Source: Edolisoma coerulescens (lineage: Eukaryota > Chordata > Aves > Passeriformes > Campephagidae). From it: a stretch of 64,000 nucleotides of DNA. This document shows, one piece after another, positions 1 through 13,583 of the stretch. The stretch lies in the NCBI GenBank assembly GCA_013397115.1, contig VWZW01004122.1, positions 570,834 to 634,833 on the forward strand. The letters are read 5' to 3'. The notes beneath the pieces are model-generated. The model was not told where the DNA came from, did no database searches, and saw only the letters and a list, made by a program, of their open reading frames with translations. Within the stretch, counting starts at the first letter, position 1. Every line of letters begins with the position of its first letter. The position numbers were made by a program, and so were the translations under genes.

Positions 1-590
1 TTGTGTGACTAGTCTTGCTTGGTCTCATGGGAAACAGCAAGATATGATTGTACCATGAAATTTCAACACAAATATAGATTGAATACTTTCCTCTGGGGTA
101 CTCACACAATGAAAGAATTCTACATTTAGTGCTTTAACACTAGTTGGAAGAACATGTACAACATGAGATCTCCAGGTCTCTGGTATGACTCTGATACAGA
201 TTTTATTACCAAAAAAGATGGCCAGCACTAGCTATTGAGATCTCAAAATTAAGTATGTTATTTCAGAATCATCTCAAATACTTTGACTTGCTAAGTCAAA
301 GTATACTTCTTTAAAAATTGCAACATCAGCTTTCCTATTTATAGCAACATACCAAAGGGTAGCAAGTAACCCCACAGCACTGCAATTTTTTTTTTTTTTT
401 TTGCAAAGGTTGGTCCTTTCCTTCTACCCCAGGAAACGGCCACAGTTTATACACTGTTGAAACATGCAAGTTCAGTTCAGGCAAATCTCTTCATAAATAC
501 ATATGCTGAATAGTTTCTCTATGGACATACAATCTGGTACTTGGCATAAAAACACTCCAACTTAGTAAAATTTAGTATTTCTAGTGTTAC
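1..590 (-). other. GTF2B: GTF2B intron 3 (partial)
   Basis: This is intron sequence downstream of GTF2B coding exon 3, which ends at 591 with the donor gtaaca. I found no fourth exon here: the next human GTF2B exon begins with a Gly-Thr-Gly-Ala-rich stretch, and no such frame is present. It holds a T17 run at 386-402. Nothing else is recognisable. Confidence 0.75.
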
Positions 591-724
591 CTTGCCAATC
601 ATTGTACTCAAATCACCATCACTGAGCAAAGGATTCTGGGTATCCCCAACTCGGGATGGGTCTTTGGTTGCTTTGTCATTGCTGAATGTTCTCCACTCCG
701 ACCCCACGTCTATGACCCGGTCAC
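591..724 (-). CDS. GTF2B: GTF2B coding exon 3
   Basis: The acceptor is gttctcag and the donor is gtaaca. The exon is 134 nt: two bases complete Gly42, then 44 codons (Asp43-Lys86). It encodes the B-reader and B-linker start, which contacts the polymerase active-centre cleft in TFIIB. It ends in phase 0 after Lys86. Confidence 0.96.
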
Positions 725-3700
725 CTGAGAACACAGAAAGCAACACAACTGCATTAACACAGTGCTTTAAAATATTGCGTGAAACATTAAGTCAGGCACC
801 TGAGCTCTGCATTGTAAGAAGGCACTCTGCTGGCATTCCCAAACACAACAGTAACGGGCACGACAATGAACCAGAACGTTCAGGATCTACAAGTTAAAGC
901 AACGGAAAAAAAATGCACCTAGAGCTGCACAGAAGACATAAATAACTAAAGACACACCTCCAGAACACAAGAACTGTAATCTTTATGAATTACAGTTATC
1001 CATAAAGAGTATCATGGCATTTCCAATACACAAAAGGAAGCAAGACCTCAATTTCAAGCTGAAGTCAGGACTGCGTATGGATTGTTCTCAATGAGTCAGT
1101 TGTTGTAACTTAACAAGTTCTGTCACATTTGCCATGTGCTCATAGTGCACATGTGAATTATCTATCATGCACAATCTCATTAAGCTATAGTAAATTACTT
1201 CTGTTGCATCATTTCCAGGTCCTTCGTACTCTCAGTTTTGTACCTTCTAACCCACCATAATGACATTTTGCAGTTCAATTTTTGTTCTTGAAGACAGTTC
1301 TGACGCTGCCCAATTCCACGATGCTTGACAGTATCAACATAAAATATATATACTCAGCTACTTCTTCTTAAACACAATCAACCCTGTTATACCTGGAAGA
1401 GTTTCAGTAGAGATTCAGAATAAACAGGAAAAGCACCACATTCTCTGAATGAAACAACTTTCCTTGCTGTCCTCTGTTAATCTCACATTCACCTAAACCC
1501 TTCCTACAGCAACTTATCAGTTTGAGAAATAATTCTCACCAGCATTCTGATGCAGGCAAAAGACCTACAAGTAAACACAACAACAGAAATTTAGGCAAGT
1601 AAAAAAAGAAACTCAAAAGAAAAAACACAAACACCAGCCCCAAACCCACTGCTGGCAGCACAGTTCATTGTATTCACAGATCCGATAAAAGCTGCATCTC
1701 AAAGGTGTTGCCTCCAGAGCAATACTACAGAATTTTTAAGAATACATGTACAGAACACAAAAAGAACACTTTTCTTAGTGTTCTGAAGTAAAGCAGAATA
1801 CAGCTCTGTGTAGGATGTCAGAAGAAACTTCAGAATAATTGGCACCCCTCTTTGCTAAACCTAAGGAAAAATTCACCACCTTTATCAGTGTCTAAGTGTG
1901 TTGTCAAAGAAATGTCTGCAAAAAAAAGTAGCATTGACTGCGTAACTTCCAATATGGGAAGTCTTAGAATGAAACCACAGAGGCTGATTTAACCTGGTGA
2001 AAACAGACAGAAAAAAGCACTCTGCAAACAATGGTAATACAAGATCCAAAGCTGGAGAAAATGCAGAAGCTGTGGACAGAGTGGTGCAACTGCAGAAGTA
2101 CCTGGGGGATAAAAGGCGAATCTATTCTGACAGTATAACTCAATTTTTAACAAAAAATTATGCAAGGAGAATGCTTGAAATTGAAAGCTGTGAATGAACC
2201 AAAAGAAATTGCTACAACAAAAAACAGTACCTTTAGGTTAAAGGTGTCCTCATCAATATCTGTCAGACATGCTCATGGCTATGGCTCCACCTTTTTTTAC
2301 TGCTCTAGTAAAAGCCAAAAGGGAGAAGAAAAAAAACAACTATGAAAAGCTACAGGGCTAAGGACAGAATGGATCTGTGCCACCTTTTACTCCTTCTGCT
2401 ACAAAGGTCAACCCCCACACCCTTGGCAAGCTTAAATTTGCAGACAGTGTGCTCCTCTGGCTCCTGGACTCTCTGTAAATATTTGATTCAGTAATACTCC
2501 TTCTATGGCCTAGCAGTAACTTTACTTTTAGACAAACCCCCAATACTGTTTACAGCATCTAAAAAAAGCAAAATGTACTTAAAATTCTGGCATGGTATAA
2601 ATAGAACACTGAGTACAGAGCAATGATGTAATATTTTTCCACACAAGTGGGAATGACCTAAATGACTCACTCAGGGATCTGCCTCTTGTGAGTTATGAAC
2701 CATTCCTGCTCTAACAAAAAAAGTTCTATATCACTGCCTCTTTTGGCAAACACATTACAAACAGAAGATTGAGACTACTATTTCAGAGTGAGAAAAGATT
2801 AAGTAGAACAAATCACTGAATATAAAGCATTTGTGTAATTAAGATGCAGTATGCAAATATCTTCATTTTGCCAAGAAATCTTCTACTGCAGAAAAGAAGT
2901 TTTTCTGTATACTGTCAGTGTCACTGAAAATATACAGAAGTCCTAGGCAGCACATTCCATCTTTCAAAAAGCTTTTATGCAAGTGTGACACAAGCTAGAA
3001 GTATTAATGAAAATGGAACAAATAAGCCCAAAGGTTTCCATAGATGGAAAATATATTCAGCTACAAGCATGATTAGTTGGATTATCCTGTTCAACAAGAA
3101 ACAAAAACAAAACACAAAATGTGGCATTTATCATCTTTAATTCATCAAAATATAAAAAACACTTTGGAACTGTGATATTAGTACAGATGCAATTAAGCCT
3201 CTCCCTAAGTGGTCAAAGCAAAACTTTAAAACACTAAACTTAGTCTTACAAAAAAGAAGTGTAAGAAAGCCTTGAAAATTGGTCCTGAGTTAAGATTTCA
3301 AGTTCTAAACTGAATTTGCTAGGTCATACACTACTGACTGGCTTTCTTAAACAAGCTGGAATATGGGTCAAACATGAGAATATAAAAGCTCCCAATAAGT
3401 ACTCTATAAAGTTGTCTCTCTTTTCTCACATTATTATATTGTTCTCGGCAACTCTATAAAGCTGCAATAAGGATGGGAGTGGCCATGTACTCCCTTCACT
3501 ACTTCCTTTTGATGCAGTCCTTTTGAACAAAACAGCTTTACTAGATACAGTTACATTAGATACTCCTTTATTTAGTTTTCCTCAAACAGATGAGTTCATC
3601 TTCTCAGCCTCTTCCTCTAAATACATACAAAAACAACAGTTTACAGGACCAAATCTTTGTGAAATGCATCTCCAGGCTGATATCCTAAAGCATCTTTCTG

Positions 3701-6700
3701 AACAGATGAATTTTTCGCCATTGCTCCATTTCTTTTCATAAACTACTCTTCCAGTATTCAGTTTCTCTTTAAAATACAGTCTAACAGACTAACACACAGG
3801 CTCCACTGCAAACACGGACTGCCAACTTCCCTGACTATGGCTACCCATCATCTGAAAAGCTCATTTAGTAAAATGCAGAAGTGCAACTCAGAACGGAAAA
3901 CCTCAGGACAAGGTTACTTCTCTTCACAACTGACAAATGCAAAGAGCATGTGCTACAGAAATGCAAGAGCAAACTCAGGTCAGACTCAAAAATAAAAACA
4001 GAATTTTGAGCAGTTTGCAAAAATTAGCTTGAAATATCTATACATCAAAATTTATGTACGTTTACTCCTCCCCTAAAAATGAAGTGACTTCTCAGAGGAA
4101 AATATTTTCAACTAACAAGTCCTGAATTTTCAGTTACATATTTACAGGGAAATAACACCAGCTATTTTAATGTTGCACTCCACTTGCAGTAACTCATAAA
4201 ATATACGTATTTTCTTCTCCTTCTGCATTTTGCATTATCTGTTCTAAGAAGACAACATAGCTTAAAATTGAAGATGTCCAACCAAAACAAGAAATATGAT
4301 GACATTCATGAGCATATCCAGTCTTGAAACAGTTCTGAGAAGGTATGTTCGTAAGTTCTTCTCAGAGGAGCTCTCATGTTAGCTGTACATTGCATTAAGT
4401 TCTGCATATTATTAACTAATACTCTAATTTTAACATAAATATAGTATTAAAAGTTTATTTGCACTTTGAAGTCCCAAAATACCTATTGTTAGTAGAGAAT
4501 GTGTCATTCTAACAGTTACTTATGGAATCTGCTGCCATCTAGTGAGCACATATATCATGCTTTTAATTAAAAGCATTTTACAATGCCAAATTTAATATAC
4601 ATATATAGGATTACCCTTAAGTTTCAGTCACCTCCTTATTAAGCAGAGTAATGAGGCACTGAGACAAACTATAGTGAAAAAACTAAGGAGCAGACTACAA
4701 GCTGGGGAGAATCATGAAGATATGAAACTGCACAGAGCCAGGCTGACCACTCTGAGGTTATGTTTCAGCCTCTCAGCCTCTCCTAAATCACTTCTGCAAC
4801 CTTCTGCTGGACTTGCTCCAGCAAGTCTCTCTCTTCCTGGTACAAACAAGCCCCAAGTTAGACACAGTACTCCAGGTATCTACTCCACATTCTATTTATT
4901 AGCTTACAGACTGCCCCATACAATAGCACTTAACCTTTTTTTCCACTTTGCACCTTTAGAACTTCTATTAAGGACCAGATGTATTAAATGTTACCAAAAA
5001 ATAAACTCATGGGAGAGGAAAAAAAGAAATGAACACACAATTTTACAGTCCCAGCTTTTTCTACAAAATTTTCAGCCTTTTATAAGACAGTAGTATTCTT
5101 TGTAAAAGTTATCTTGTTTTCAATGAATTGTCAACACCACAAACACATCATCACAACCAGCAACACCAGTCTATTCACAAGACAATTAAAATAACTAAAG
5201 CAGGCTTTCAGATGCTAAACAAAACACAAAAACCCCACAAGCAAACAAACAAAAAAGCCACAGATGATTTTAACTAGTTGCCAGACATCAACAGCATCAT
5301 GCCAGTACCAAAAGGCAACTATGGATTGAAACTGACAGTACGGTACTGCAGGCAAATGACTGCTACAAGAACAAAGGCTCAGCAGCTCCTACATATCAAA
5401 ATAATGACAAATCTAAAAGGACTTACAGGCTTCCTAAGCCATCAGCTTGCATAATAATTTTGGAGAAAGCAAATGAGAGTAGAAATGATAAATGATCAGG
5501 TGGACAAGTCTGGTCAGCTGAAGTTACACCTCTCCAGGACTTGAGGCCTTCCAAAGATTAACAGCTCAAGTACTTGTGAAGGATGCTCCAAACTACAGAA
5601 TCTCAATTTAAAATGTTGTGCCTGATCTACCCTACATCACAAAATTAGAGACTCTTTTTCCATCAGAGGAGTTCAGATTGCTTCCAGCCCTTATTTGCCT
5701 AAATCACCTTGTCAGCCTGGTAAGCAAGCAAGTAAAGAACCATTCCCTAAATAGGATGATTCAAAATTGATGATTACTGTTACTCTACTAGAAAAACCTA
5801 GTACTTCACCGAATGGAAGCGCTAGTGGCCCTCAAACACCTCTGGTCACCAGCCAAGAACCCATTAACTAGAAAGCCTCCTCCACCCTCCAGGAAATTTC
5901 ATGCTAAGAGCAGTGCTTATTATGAAGCCTGACAAAGGATGTTAACTTTTAACATCTGAAGTCTGTTTCCACTCTTACAAGCATTACTGCTGAACACCTA
6001 AAAGCAACACCCTTGCCTTTAAAGCTGAAAAGGGTTAGAATTAAAACAGGCTATTTGAAATGCTGGCTGAGAAAGGCAAGTAGGTTACTTTCTTCATATT
6101 ATAAATTCCCTGTATAAAGTATCCATGAACGCTCATGCAAGAGTCAACTATTCAGAATGTCTTTAAGCATCAGTATCCTTAATAATTAGCTTTCCCCTGA
6201 ATGCAAAGAGTCTTTTTGCAAGGACCAACTATGTAGTTTGGACACCAAGCATGTAAAAGCTGCTAATACACATCTGTATCTAAAGACTTTTGCCTACTTT
6301 TTAAAGCAATACTTTGAATTAAGAATTCATATTGTAGTTTTAAAGATTGACAATACTTGCAGAAAGGAGTAAACCTGAACATACCCCCAAGTATTAAAAG
6401 ATTTTTCCCTATGGATGTAACTTCCCTCTACTGGATCCAAGTCAGAAGTACTTAGGCACCTTCCCTCCTTACAGGATACTACAAACAGCTAAAAAAATGG
6501 TTTCTTTAGTCTTCAGAAAAAACAAGCAGCTATGCAGAAGCAAGCAATCATATCCCTTATGACAGACATCCTGAGTAATGAACTGGCCAGTTGAGAGGTA
6601 ATTGTGAAACCCCCTCCTACTTGTTTATTGAGAAAAAAAATATCTGTAGTACAGTCAAATCTCACCTATTCTTCATGGACCACATTTGAATTTACAATGC

Positions 6701-9700
6701 ACCACTTCAATCTCTAACTTTTCAGAAGTATCAGCCAAGTAACTACTCAGACAGAATTCTGTAACAGCCTTACTGCTGACCACAGACTATTGAATATTTT
6801 TCCCTAAAATTCTTCAACTGAAGAGGTATACACTGAACATGGCATAAATATCTGAATGTTGGTCATAATCTTATTCAAAGCTTTAACAAGCTGATCTGTG
6901 TCCAAGGATCCTCATCAGCTGGAGACAGACTTCTGCTTTTTTATCAAAGGGAACCCAAAAAAGGATCCATACCAGAGCACTGCTCCTCTCTAAGCCACAC
7001 CCACCTACTGAAGCAGACAGAGCTAACCAGTTAGAGAAAATCACTTACTGTGTACTGAAAATAAATTCCTCACTGCTTAACTCCTGCACACTAAGACAAT
7101 ATTTAATGAAGCTATATAGAAGCTTAAGGAATGCCTTAGTAAGGTATTCCTAACCTGAGATATTCCTAATACCTGAGATACTACACAGCAGTTCATGCCA
7201 CTGGACTGGTTCTTATCTTCCTCTGAAATCCACATCACCACCTTGCTACATCAAGAAAATTCAGTTCTTTGTCTTCCACTTTCACTCTGCTTTCTTCAGC
7301 CCCTTCTAGCACATCAGCTGATTCCCAGCCTTTTTTACTGCCTATAAGGTAGTAAGCAAAATATTTACCTGTCAAGAAAGAGGATTTACTAGCCTCCTGA
7401 TCTTGAACAACATGCTTTTCCCCCCACCAAGTCTGTCTAGAGAATGAGATGTGATGAACATTTTAAATGAACACAGTACTAAGTACTTCTCCAAGCCCTA
7501 AGAACTCTGTCCATGAACTCTCCCATCAGCCCATGAACCCTTACTGTAGCACATAGCTTAGAATGAATGGAGAAAGGGAGGGATAATAAAAACACAATTC
7601 TTGTGACAGCAAATAAACCTGGACAGAGTTGTAAAGTCTCAAATGCATGTCAACCCAGGCTAATGTCAAAATTCCATGGAAAATTGTAGTTTAGGTCTCC
7701 AAGTGCCTTTCATGCAAAAAGCAATTAGCAGAAGGAAAAGTTAGCAAGTTGGAAATAATTACCATGAAAAGACAGAACACAAGCTAACCCACAAAAGGTA
7801 ATAGTGAAAAGGCAGATGAGAGTTCAGTAGACTGAAGCAGTATTTGAAACAATAATACACTCAACATCAGCCTCAGTCATACTGACATTACAAGATTTAA
7901 TTATTTTAATACTGCACAGCAAAACACCAGTTTATTTAGAACATGTGGAAAACACTGTGCAAAAAAACCCAGCATACTAGATTTAACTTCAATTTCAATC
8001 TTACTGAGACTAAGAATAAAACCTACAAGTAGAAAACAACTCTGATTAAAAATCTTTCTCAAAAAAATCCCTTTAAAAAGTAGTACTTGCAACATACAGC
8101 TCTGCCTAAAATATGGAATTCACTCAATAGAGATCAGCTCCTTCTCCTAGCCTCCTGCTCCCCCAAAATTTTCTATTGCTTTATCCTTTCAACTGTAGGC
8201 TTGATAAATGCAAGATCATTTATAATAATAATAATAAAACTGATTTAACTTCCTATTCCCAGAAAATTGATTACAAACCTGAAAACTATCTATGTACCAG
8301 CTATTTTATTCTACGACACAGTTCCACAGATAATAAACTTACACTTTTTCCATAAATATGCAACTTCAATACTTTACCATAGCAAGCAAGAAAAACATCA
8401 AATGCAAATACACTTAGTTAAGTCAAAGACTATTAGCTCTGTCTACAGCTAAACTGCACACACACACGCCCCCCCCCCCCCCCCCCAAAAAAAAATCAGT
8501 GAAGTCACACCAGAATGTACTTTACAGCAGGAAAGCAAGAGCACAAATTCAGCATTTACCATGCTGTCCCACATAGACCAGCAGTGCTCTGCAGACATTA
8601 AAATCATAATATTTTTAAATAAACCTGTAGTACTTCTTTGGCCACACAGTATATTGATTTTTGGGGGGAGGGGGGCGTTAACTGTTCTAAATGATCCCCG
8701 TCACTAAAAAAGATCTCAGTAACTTTTAGTCCACCCCAAAATATATTTTCAGTGGGCTCTGCTCATGTGTGATCATGACACATGCAAGCCTTGAAACAAA
8801 ACTTTTCTACGTAAAAACAGGAAATGAAATCGTTACTCTCTTAAGGGGAACATATATCATGGAATCTGCAACAAATACAGAGAAGTTGCATCTGGAACAC
8901 ATCAAAACTAAATTTTGTCTTCACTCCTTTACGACATCCCTACTCCACAAGCATCTTCAGAAAACAGGCAAGAATTGGACCTGGTGTACACCTCCTCTGA
9001 ATTTTTTATCAGATCAGACAAGAAAATATTGAGTGTTCACACTTGTCTTTGGTCATGTGCTCTTCAATTATTTATCTTCACCCTACTTAACTGGTTTTCC
9101 AAATTACCTGCTGGACACCCTAGCTAAGGAATTGGACACACACAGGTAAGCGAAATAGCTGAAGGAATGCAACACGGAATGAGAACAATCAGCACGATGT
9201 TGGTAAAGCCTTCTGGTGACAAATCCACAGAAATGCTAACTTAAAAAACATTTTTTATCCTACTAGTAATGTTGGCTGTAAACAGCACTAAGACAATTAC
9301 AAACACATAAAAACTCAATTCAGCAACAGTTTCTATTAATATTCTAATGATCCTGCTCATTGACAATGCTAACAATTTGGACAAAAGAAATCACCAATGC
9401 TATTAATTCAGAAAAGTCGGAGTATAAACTCTTCAGGCAAGAGCACCTTGTGACTAGGTAACAGAAGGTACACAAAGTGAGACTTCTGACAAATTCCAAG
9501 TTCCTAAAAATTACATTTATGAAGAAAAAGCTTTTCCTCTTCTCCTAATACCAGAACTATCTTCAAAGTTATGAACTGATCAAAATGGGCTTTTCTAAAC
9601 TTTTTCTCAACTTCTATGACAGCCCCGCAAAGAGCTGAACATGCACCAAAATATTTTTAAGCAGTAACTTAGACACTTACTATCATATTTCAGTAGGAAA

Positions 9701-12700
9701 TACTGCTGTGTATATTTGAATTTTTAACCAGCAAGTTTATTCCAATTCACTGGCCTTTATCAGAATTTATGCAATTTAAACCAGCCCTTCTTTTAACAAA
9801 GCAGTTATAACCCTTTGTTTAGGTTTTAAATGGTTTCAGAATTTTAAAGGAAACTGGTAAACAATTTTAACTATTTTAACATTTACTTTAACAAGTTTTG
9901 TAGAAGTTTGCTTTTGCACAAGAAGATATTATTTTAGTTGCTTGGCTAAATTAGTACTACCTTTGCCACAAATCCCTTAACTTTCAGCTTTTTATGAAAA
10001 ATTTTAAATTCAGCAAGGCAAAACAAAACCACCACAGTCTAGGAGGAAGGGATAGAAACAACTTGAAATATTTAGCGCCAGTGGATGAATCACCCAAACA
10101 AGCACCCTCAAGGAGGGTTTTTTCTCATAATGGCATGCCTAATAAAAAATTAACAGAAATCAGTGAAGTTTAAAGAATTATCATAATGCAAGCATGGAAA
10201 GTTTCCCATGATAAAAGGAATAAAGACAATAAGGTGCATGTAAGATGCTCATCCTAGAAAAGACTCATAAAAGTGAATATACAGCAGGTTCTATGACAAC
10301 TTCCTCTCTCTCATTCAAACAAAAGACAATGCCTAAAAGGCCTTTCATTTTAAATATTCCATTACACTTAGAAATACAGTTTAGTCTGTGGAACTGCTGC
10401 TACACCAACCAAGTAAAAGAGCTCCACAAAATTCCAGTGGGAAAACTTAGGATAGTCTTAAAAGCCTTGGGAGAAGTAATTAACAAACACAGGTGCTGAC
10501 AACCATATAAACAAATCCTTCAGGGCAGAAGATAAACTCTAGCTAATGGGAGACTGAGGTTGGTCGGGGTTTGGTTTTGTGTTGTGATTTTTTTTTCTTG
10601 TAAGCCAGTAATTTCACAGAGCACTTTTATAACATTTCTTATACTTTCCTGAATGAAAGAAGAGTCATGATTAAAGACAGAATACTGGACTGGACAGCAC
10701 AATACTCTAATTCATATTACAGCATACTTTAAATTTTCAGTCTTTAAAGAGAGTTTGATTCTTTTCATAGTGCAAGTTACCAGCAAACAGGCTATTCAAA
10801 ACAGTAAGCTTTTAGCCAACAGACAATCACAAAAAAAACCCTAACACCCCCCCCCGCCTCCCGCCAAAAAACCCACAAAACCAAACAAACACCCCACCAA
10901 ATCTACCACCCACACTTGGGCATCAAGAGAGAGCAAACCTACACACAACATTTGGGTTATATGGCAATTTACAAAAATACGAATACCTGCTTACCTACTA
11001 CTAGCCCACACTCAGAACAAATCATATCACCAGCTCTGTAGTCCTCCACTAAAATGGAATCTGGATGATTTGGGCAAGTCACCCTCGGAAGTACATCCAA
11101 ACTAAGAAAGAAATGAGAAGTATTAATTATTATTAAATAAGCAAGTTCCATATCAAAAGCAAGAGTTCCTTGCTGATAAGAATGCTTTAATAATACAGTA
11201 TTTAATGACTTAAATTATAGAATATTAACCTGATTACCTGAGCTGCACTTTTTATTTAAATGCTGTAACACCACATTTGACAATCAAGACTTCAGACCAC
11301 CTTAAATTCCAATTTTACTGTAATGTATCCTATACCAAAACCAACTCAAAACATCAAAAATCTTCATAACAGACTTGATTAAATGTAGCATAACTCACAA
11401 ACTACTGCTAAATGAAATTTCCCAAGAAGTTAGTGATTTCTTCATTCCAAATGAGCATTTTCACTCCTTCTGATGAGCACAGTATTATTTACCAAGTCCT
11501 TAACTCAGGAAGCAGTGCACATACAACACATATGTTTAGAAAATTCCCAGTTCAAACACCGGTTTATTTTCAAGTATTTCAAGAATAAATCTCGTTTTAA
11601 ATTAAGCAATTCATTAATTCTGAGATGTTAACAAAAAATAATCATCTCATGAGGCAATTACATGACAACAAGTTCTGATAACAGGGATCTGTCTCTTTCA
11701 CATCCATGGATCTTCAAGAATTATAACTTCCCATAAAGCATTAGCATTATTTACTACAACAACTTTTAGTGACTGACCAAAGTAACAAACAATTGTTTCT
11801 AACCAAATGTTTTAAAAGTAAATACCTCATCCTAGCAACTGTTCAGTAATTCTACTAAAACCAATTATTTCAGAAATGAAGTAATAAGTGTTTACAATTG
11901 GGATCCGTGTATTCCACAAGCCATTTTGCTCAAGCTAAAAAGCAGAGTACAGCAGTTGATCACAAAAATTTATCACAACTTCTCACTAACTAACCTCCAT
12001 CTAATTAAACCAAAAACCAACTTGTAATCCTTTCAATTGTAAAAAATTTCCAAGTAAAATTATTCTGAGTTCCCCCATTTTCCACTATTATTTCTGCCAT
12101 TATTTCAACCTAACCTATACATTCCATCTTAATTTTAACTTTTTAGATATTCCTCATGAGTCTAAAATACAAACAACCCAAACATTTTAATCCACTGTTC
12201 ACAAAACATATCTACAACTTGAAACCAAAAGTGAAAATCAACATCACAATTCATATTAAAACCTCCAGAAAGCATATACCAACACAAGATCTTCAGATGT
12301 AAATTGTATTCAAAATACTACATTAAAGCTCTTTAAACTACCTTCCTTCTCTCCATTCCCAGCCAGTAGTTTCATATGACAACACTGTTGACAAAGCATT
12401 CACAATCATCTGACATTTGGCATTACACAAAAGGCTAGTGACACACTAGGTAAAATAAAAAAAAAAAAAATCCAGATGCCTCAAGGAATACCAATAGTGT
12501 TTTGTTTCAGACTTTACCTTCACAAAACATTGCAAAAATTTGTCTTCCCATCCCAATCTTAACTCGGTTTATCTAGACATATATACTGTACTCCTTGCAA
12601 TGGGTTCAATTTACTAAGCCACCTACACCGAAGGAAAATGCATGGCACGTATGTAAAGGCCCATCTCAGCAAATAACTCCCGAGTTGCAGCAAGACTACT

Positions 12701-13583
12701 AGGAAGCACTTCCTAGATCCCAGGACAGGTTTAGCAGGAGTTAGAGTCACTCCAGTCTACTTCGTGGGCCCTTCTTCATTCCTGACTGGAAAGAAAAACT
12801 CGGTATGTCTCCAGAAGAAAATAATCCAGAGCCCGAAACCCGTCTGGTGACAGACTGGTGCCGGTACGGATTTAGGGTGGGAGCCTAAAAAGCAGTTTCC
12901 AGGGCCCGATAAGGTGGAGCCAGGCCAGGGAGCTGCACCTCGGCTCAAGGCGGTGCTGAGCGGGAGGGACCCGGGGGCCGCGCCAGGCGGTGCCCGGCAG
13001 AGGGACACGGCGGGGCGACCTCGGTACCGCCCCAGGCCCTCAGGGCACGGCACGGCCCGGCCAGGCCGGAGCCGCGCTCGGGGGAAGAACCGGGCCGGGT
13101 CCACGTTCGCATCGAGCTGTCGCTAACGAGGAGTCCCCCACTCGGGCCATAAATCCCCCAAAAACCTCGGCGTCCCCTCGGAGCGCTGGCCAGCAACTGC
13201 GACACGAAAGACGCAAAGGCGGCGAGCTCGGCCCCTCAGAGGCTCCGGCGAACTCAGCCGGGGGCCGCCCGGCCCAGCCCCAACAGGCGCGGGCTGCCCG
13301 AAGTCCGGCTCCCCACCGCCCCAGGAGCGGCGCACCGAGCGGCCGCGACAGACGGGACACCAGAGAGGGGCCGGTGCGCCGGGCACCGCGAGAGCCGCGC
13401 TAAACCGGCGGCACCGGGGCTGGGAAAGGGCGCCGATGGCCGCCGGTCCGTCCCCGAGCGGCAGCGGGGGCGGCGCGGCCATTTTCTGCCTGTGCCGCGG
13501 ACGGGAGCAATGTCGGAGCCGCTCCCGCTCCTCCCTCAGTCCCCCGCGCCCGGGCCGCCCCCGTACCGGCTGGTGGACGCCAT
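591..13583 (-). CDS. GTF2B: GTF2B, general transcription initiation factor IIB (5' part, exons 1-3)
   Basis: TFIIB bridges TBP on promoter DNA to RNA polymerase II in the nucleus and helps set the start site. Three exons join in frame to residues 1-86. Exon 1 encodes MASTSR, exon 2 the N-terminal zinc ribbon, and exon 3 the B-reader/linker start (RVIDVGSEWRTF, then KDPSRVGD and LLSDGDLSTMIGK). The zinc ligands Cys15, His18, Cys34 and Cys37 are all present. Against human TFIIB as I remember it, only a few conservative substitutions are seen (e.g. Val9, Ser21, Ser35, Thr76). Splice phases match the family: the Arg6 and Gly42 codons are both split by introns. The two cyclin-fold repeats (about 230 residues) lie left of position 1, so the gene is cut by the window edge and is not truncated in the genome. 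The start is fixed by the MASTSR exon in the CpG island. Identification is very secure. Confidence 0.96.
4532..4545 (-). promoter_or_regulatory. CTCF-like motif in GTF2B intron 2
   Basis: The minus strand reads tcactagatggcag, one mismatch (first base) from the CTCF core CCACTAGATGGCAG. It is a motif match only. Occupancy cannot be seen from sequence, and such matches also occur by chance in long introns. Confidence 0.35.
4766..4886 (-). mobile_element. CR1 LINE fragment, antisense
   Basis: The plus strand reads like the reverse complement of the conserved 3' part of avian CR1 ORF2. It has the cagcctctcc block, then ggacttgctccagc, then acacagtactccaggt, in the order and spacing of CR1. It is diverged and truncated at both ends, so it is an old copy. 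The 139-residue frame at 4674-5093 runs through it and is not a gene. Confidence 0.65.
8457..8495. repeat. CA dinucleotide run, C18 and A9 tract
   Basis: A short (CA)n stretch is followed directly by 18 consecutive C (8469-8486) and then 9 A. The C18 run is unusual in such an AT-rich intron. It is likely length-polymorphic and error-prone in sequencing. Confidence 0.9.
10995..11101 (-). CDS. GTF2B: GTF2B coding exon 2 (zinc ribbon)
   Basis: The acceptor is tttctttcttag and the donor is gtaagc. The exon is 107 nt: one base completes Arg6, 35 codons run Leu7 to Val41, and the last base opens Gly42. It carries the C-x2-H and C-x2-C zinc ligands (Cys15, His18, Cys34, Cys37) and the EDYRAGDMIC stretch typical of TFIIB. 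Confidence 0.97.
11102..13566 (-). other. GTF2B: GTF2B intron 1
   Basis: This is a 2.5-kb intron. The part up to about 12.8 kb is AT-rich with nothing recognisable. The last 650 bases on the promoter side belong to the CpG island. The long frames in the GC-rich part (e.g. 13123-13743) are composition artefacts. Confidence 0.8.

Larger units (their letters stand above)
725..10994 (-). other. GTF2B: GTF2B intron 2 (10.3 kb)
   Basis: This is a long AT-rich intron with no supported coding exon. It contains an antisense CR1 fragment (4766-4886), a CTCF-like motif (4532-4545), a CA/poly-C/poly-A run (8457-8495) and several A-rich low-complexity tracts (for example around 5220-5260 and 10830-10900). 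The open frames in it have no recognisable motif and no consistent splice sites. Confidence 0.8.

Noticed and set aside
4674..5093. 139-codon plus-strand frame
   Set aside because: It passes through an antisense CR1 fragment and has no protein motif.
6422..6434. Third CTCF-like motif (ttccctctactgg)
   Set aside because: It lacks a core G that is strongly conserved in CTCF sites.
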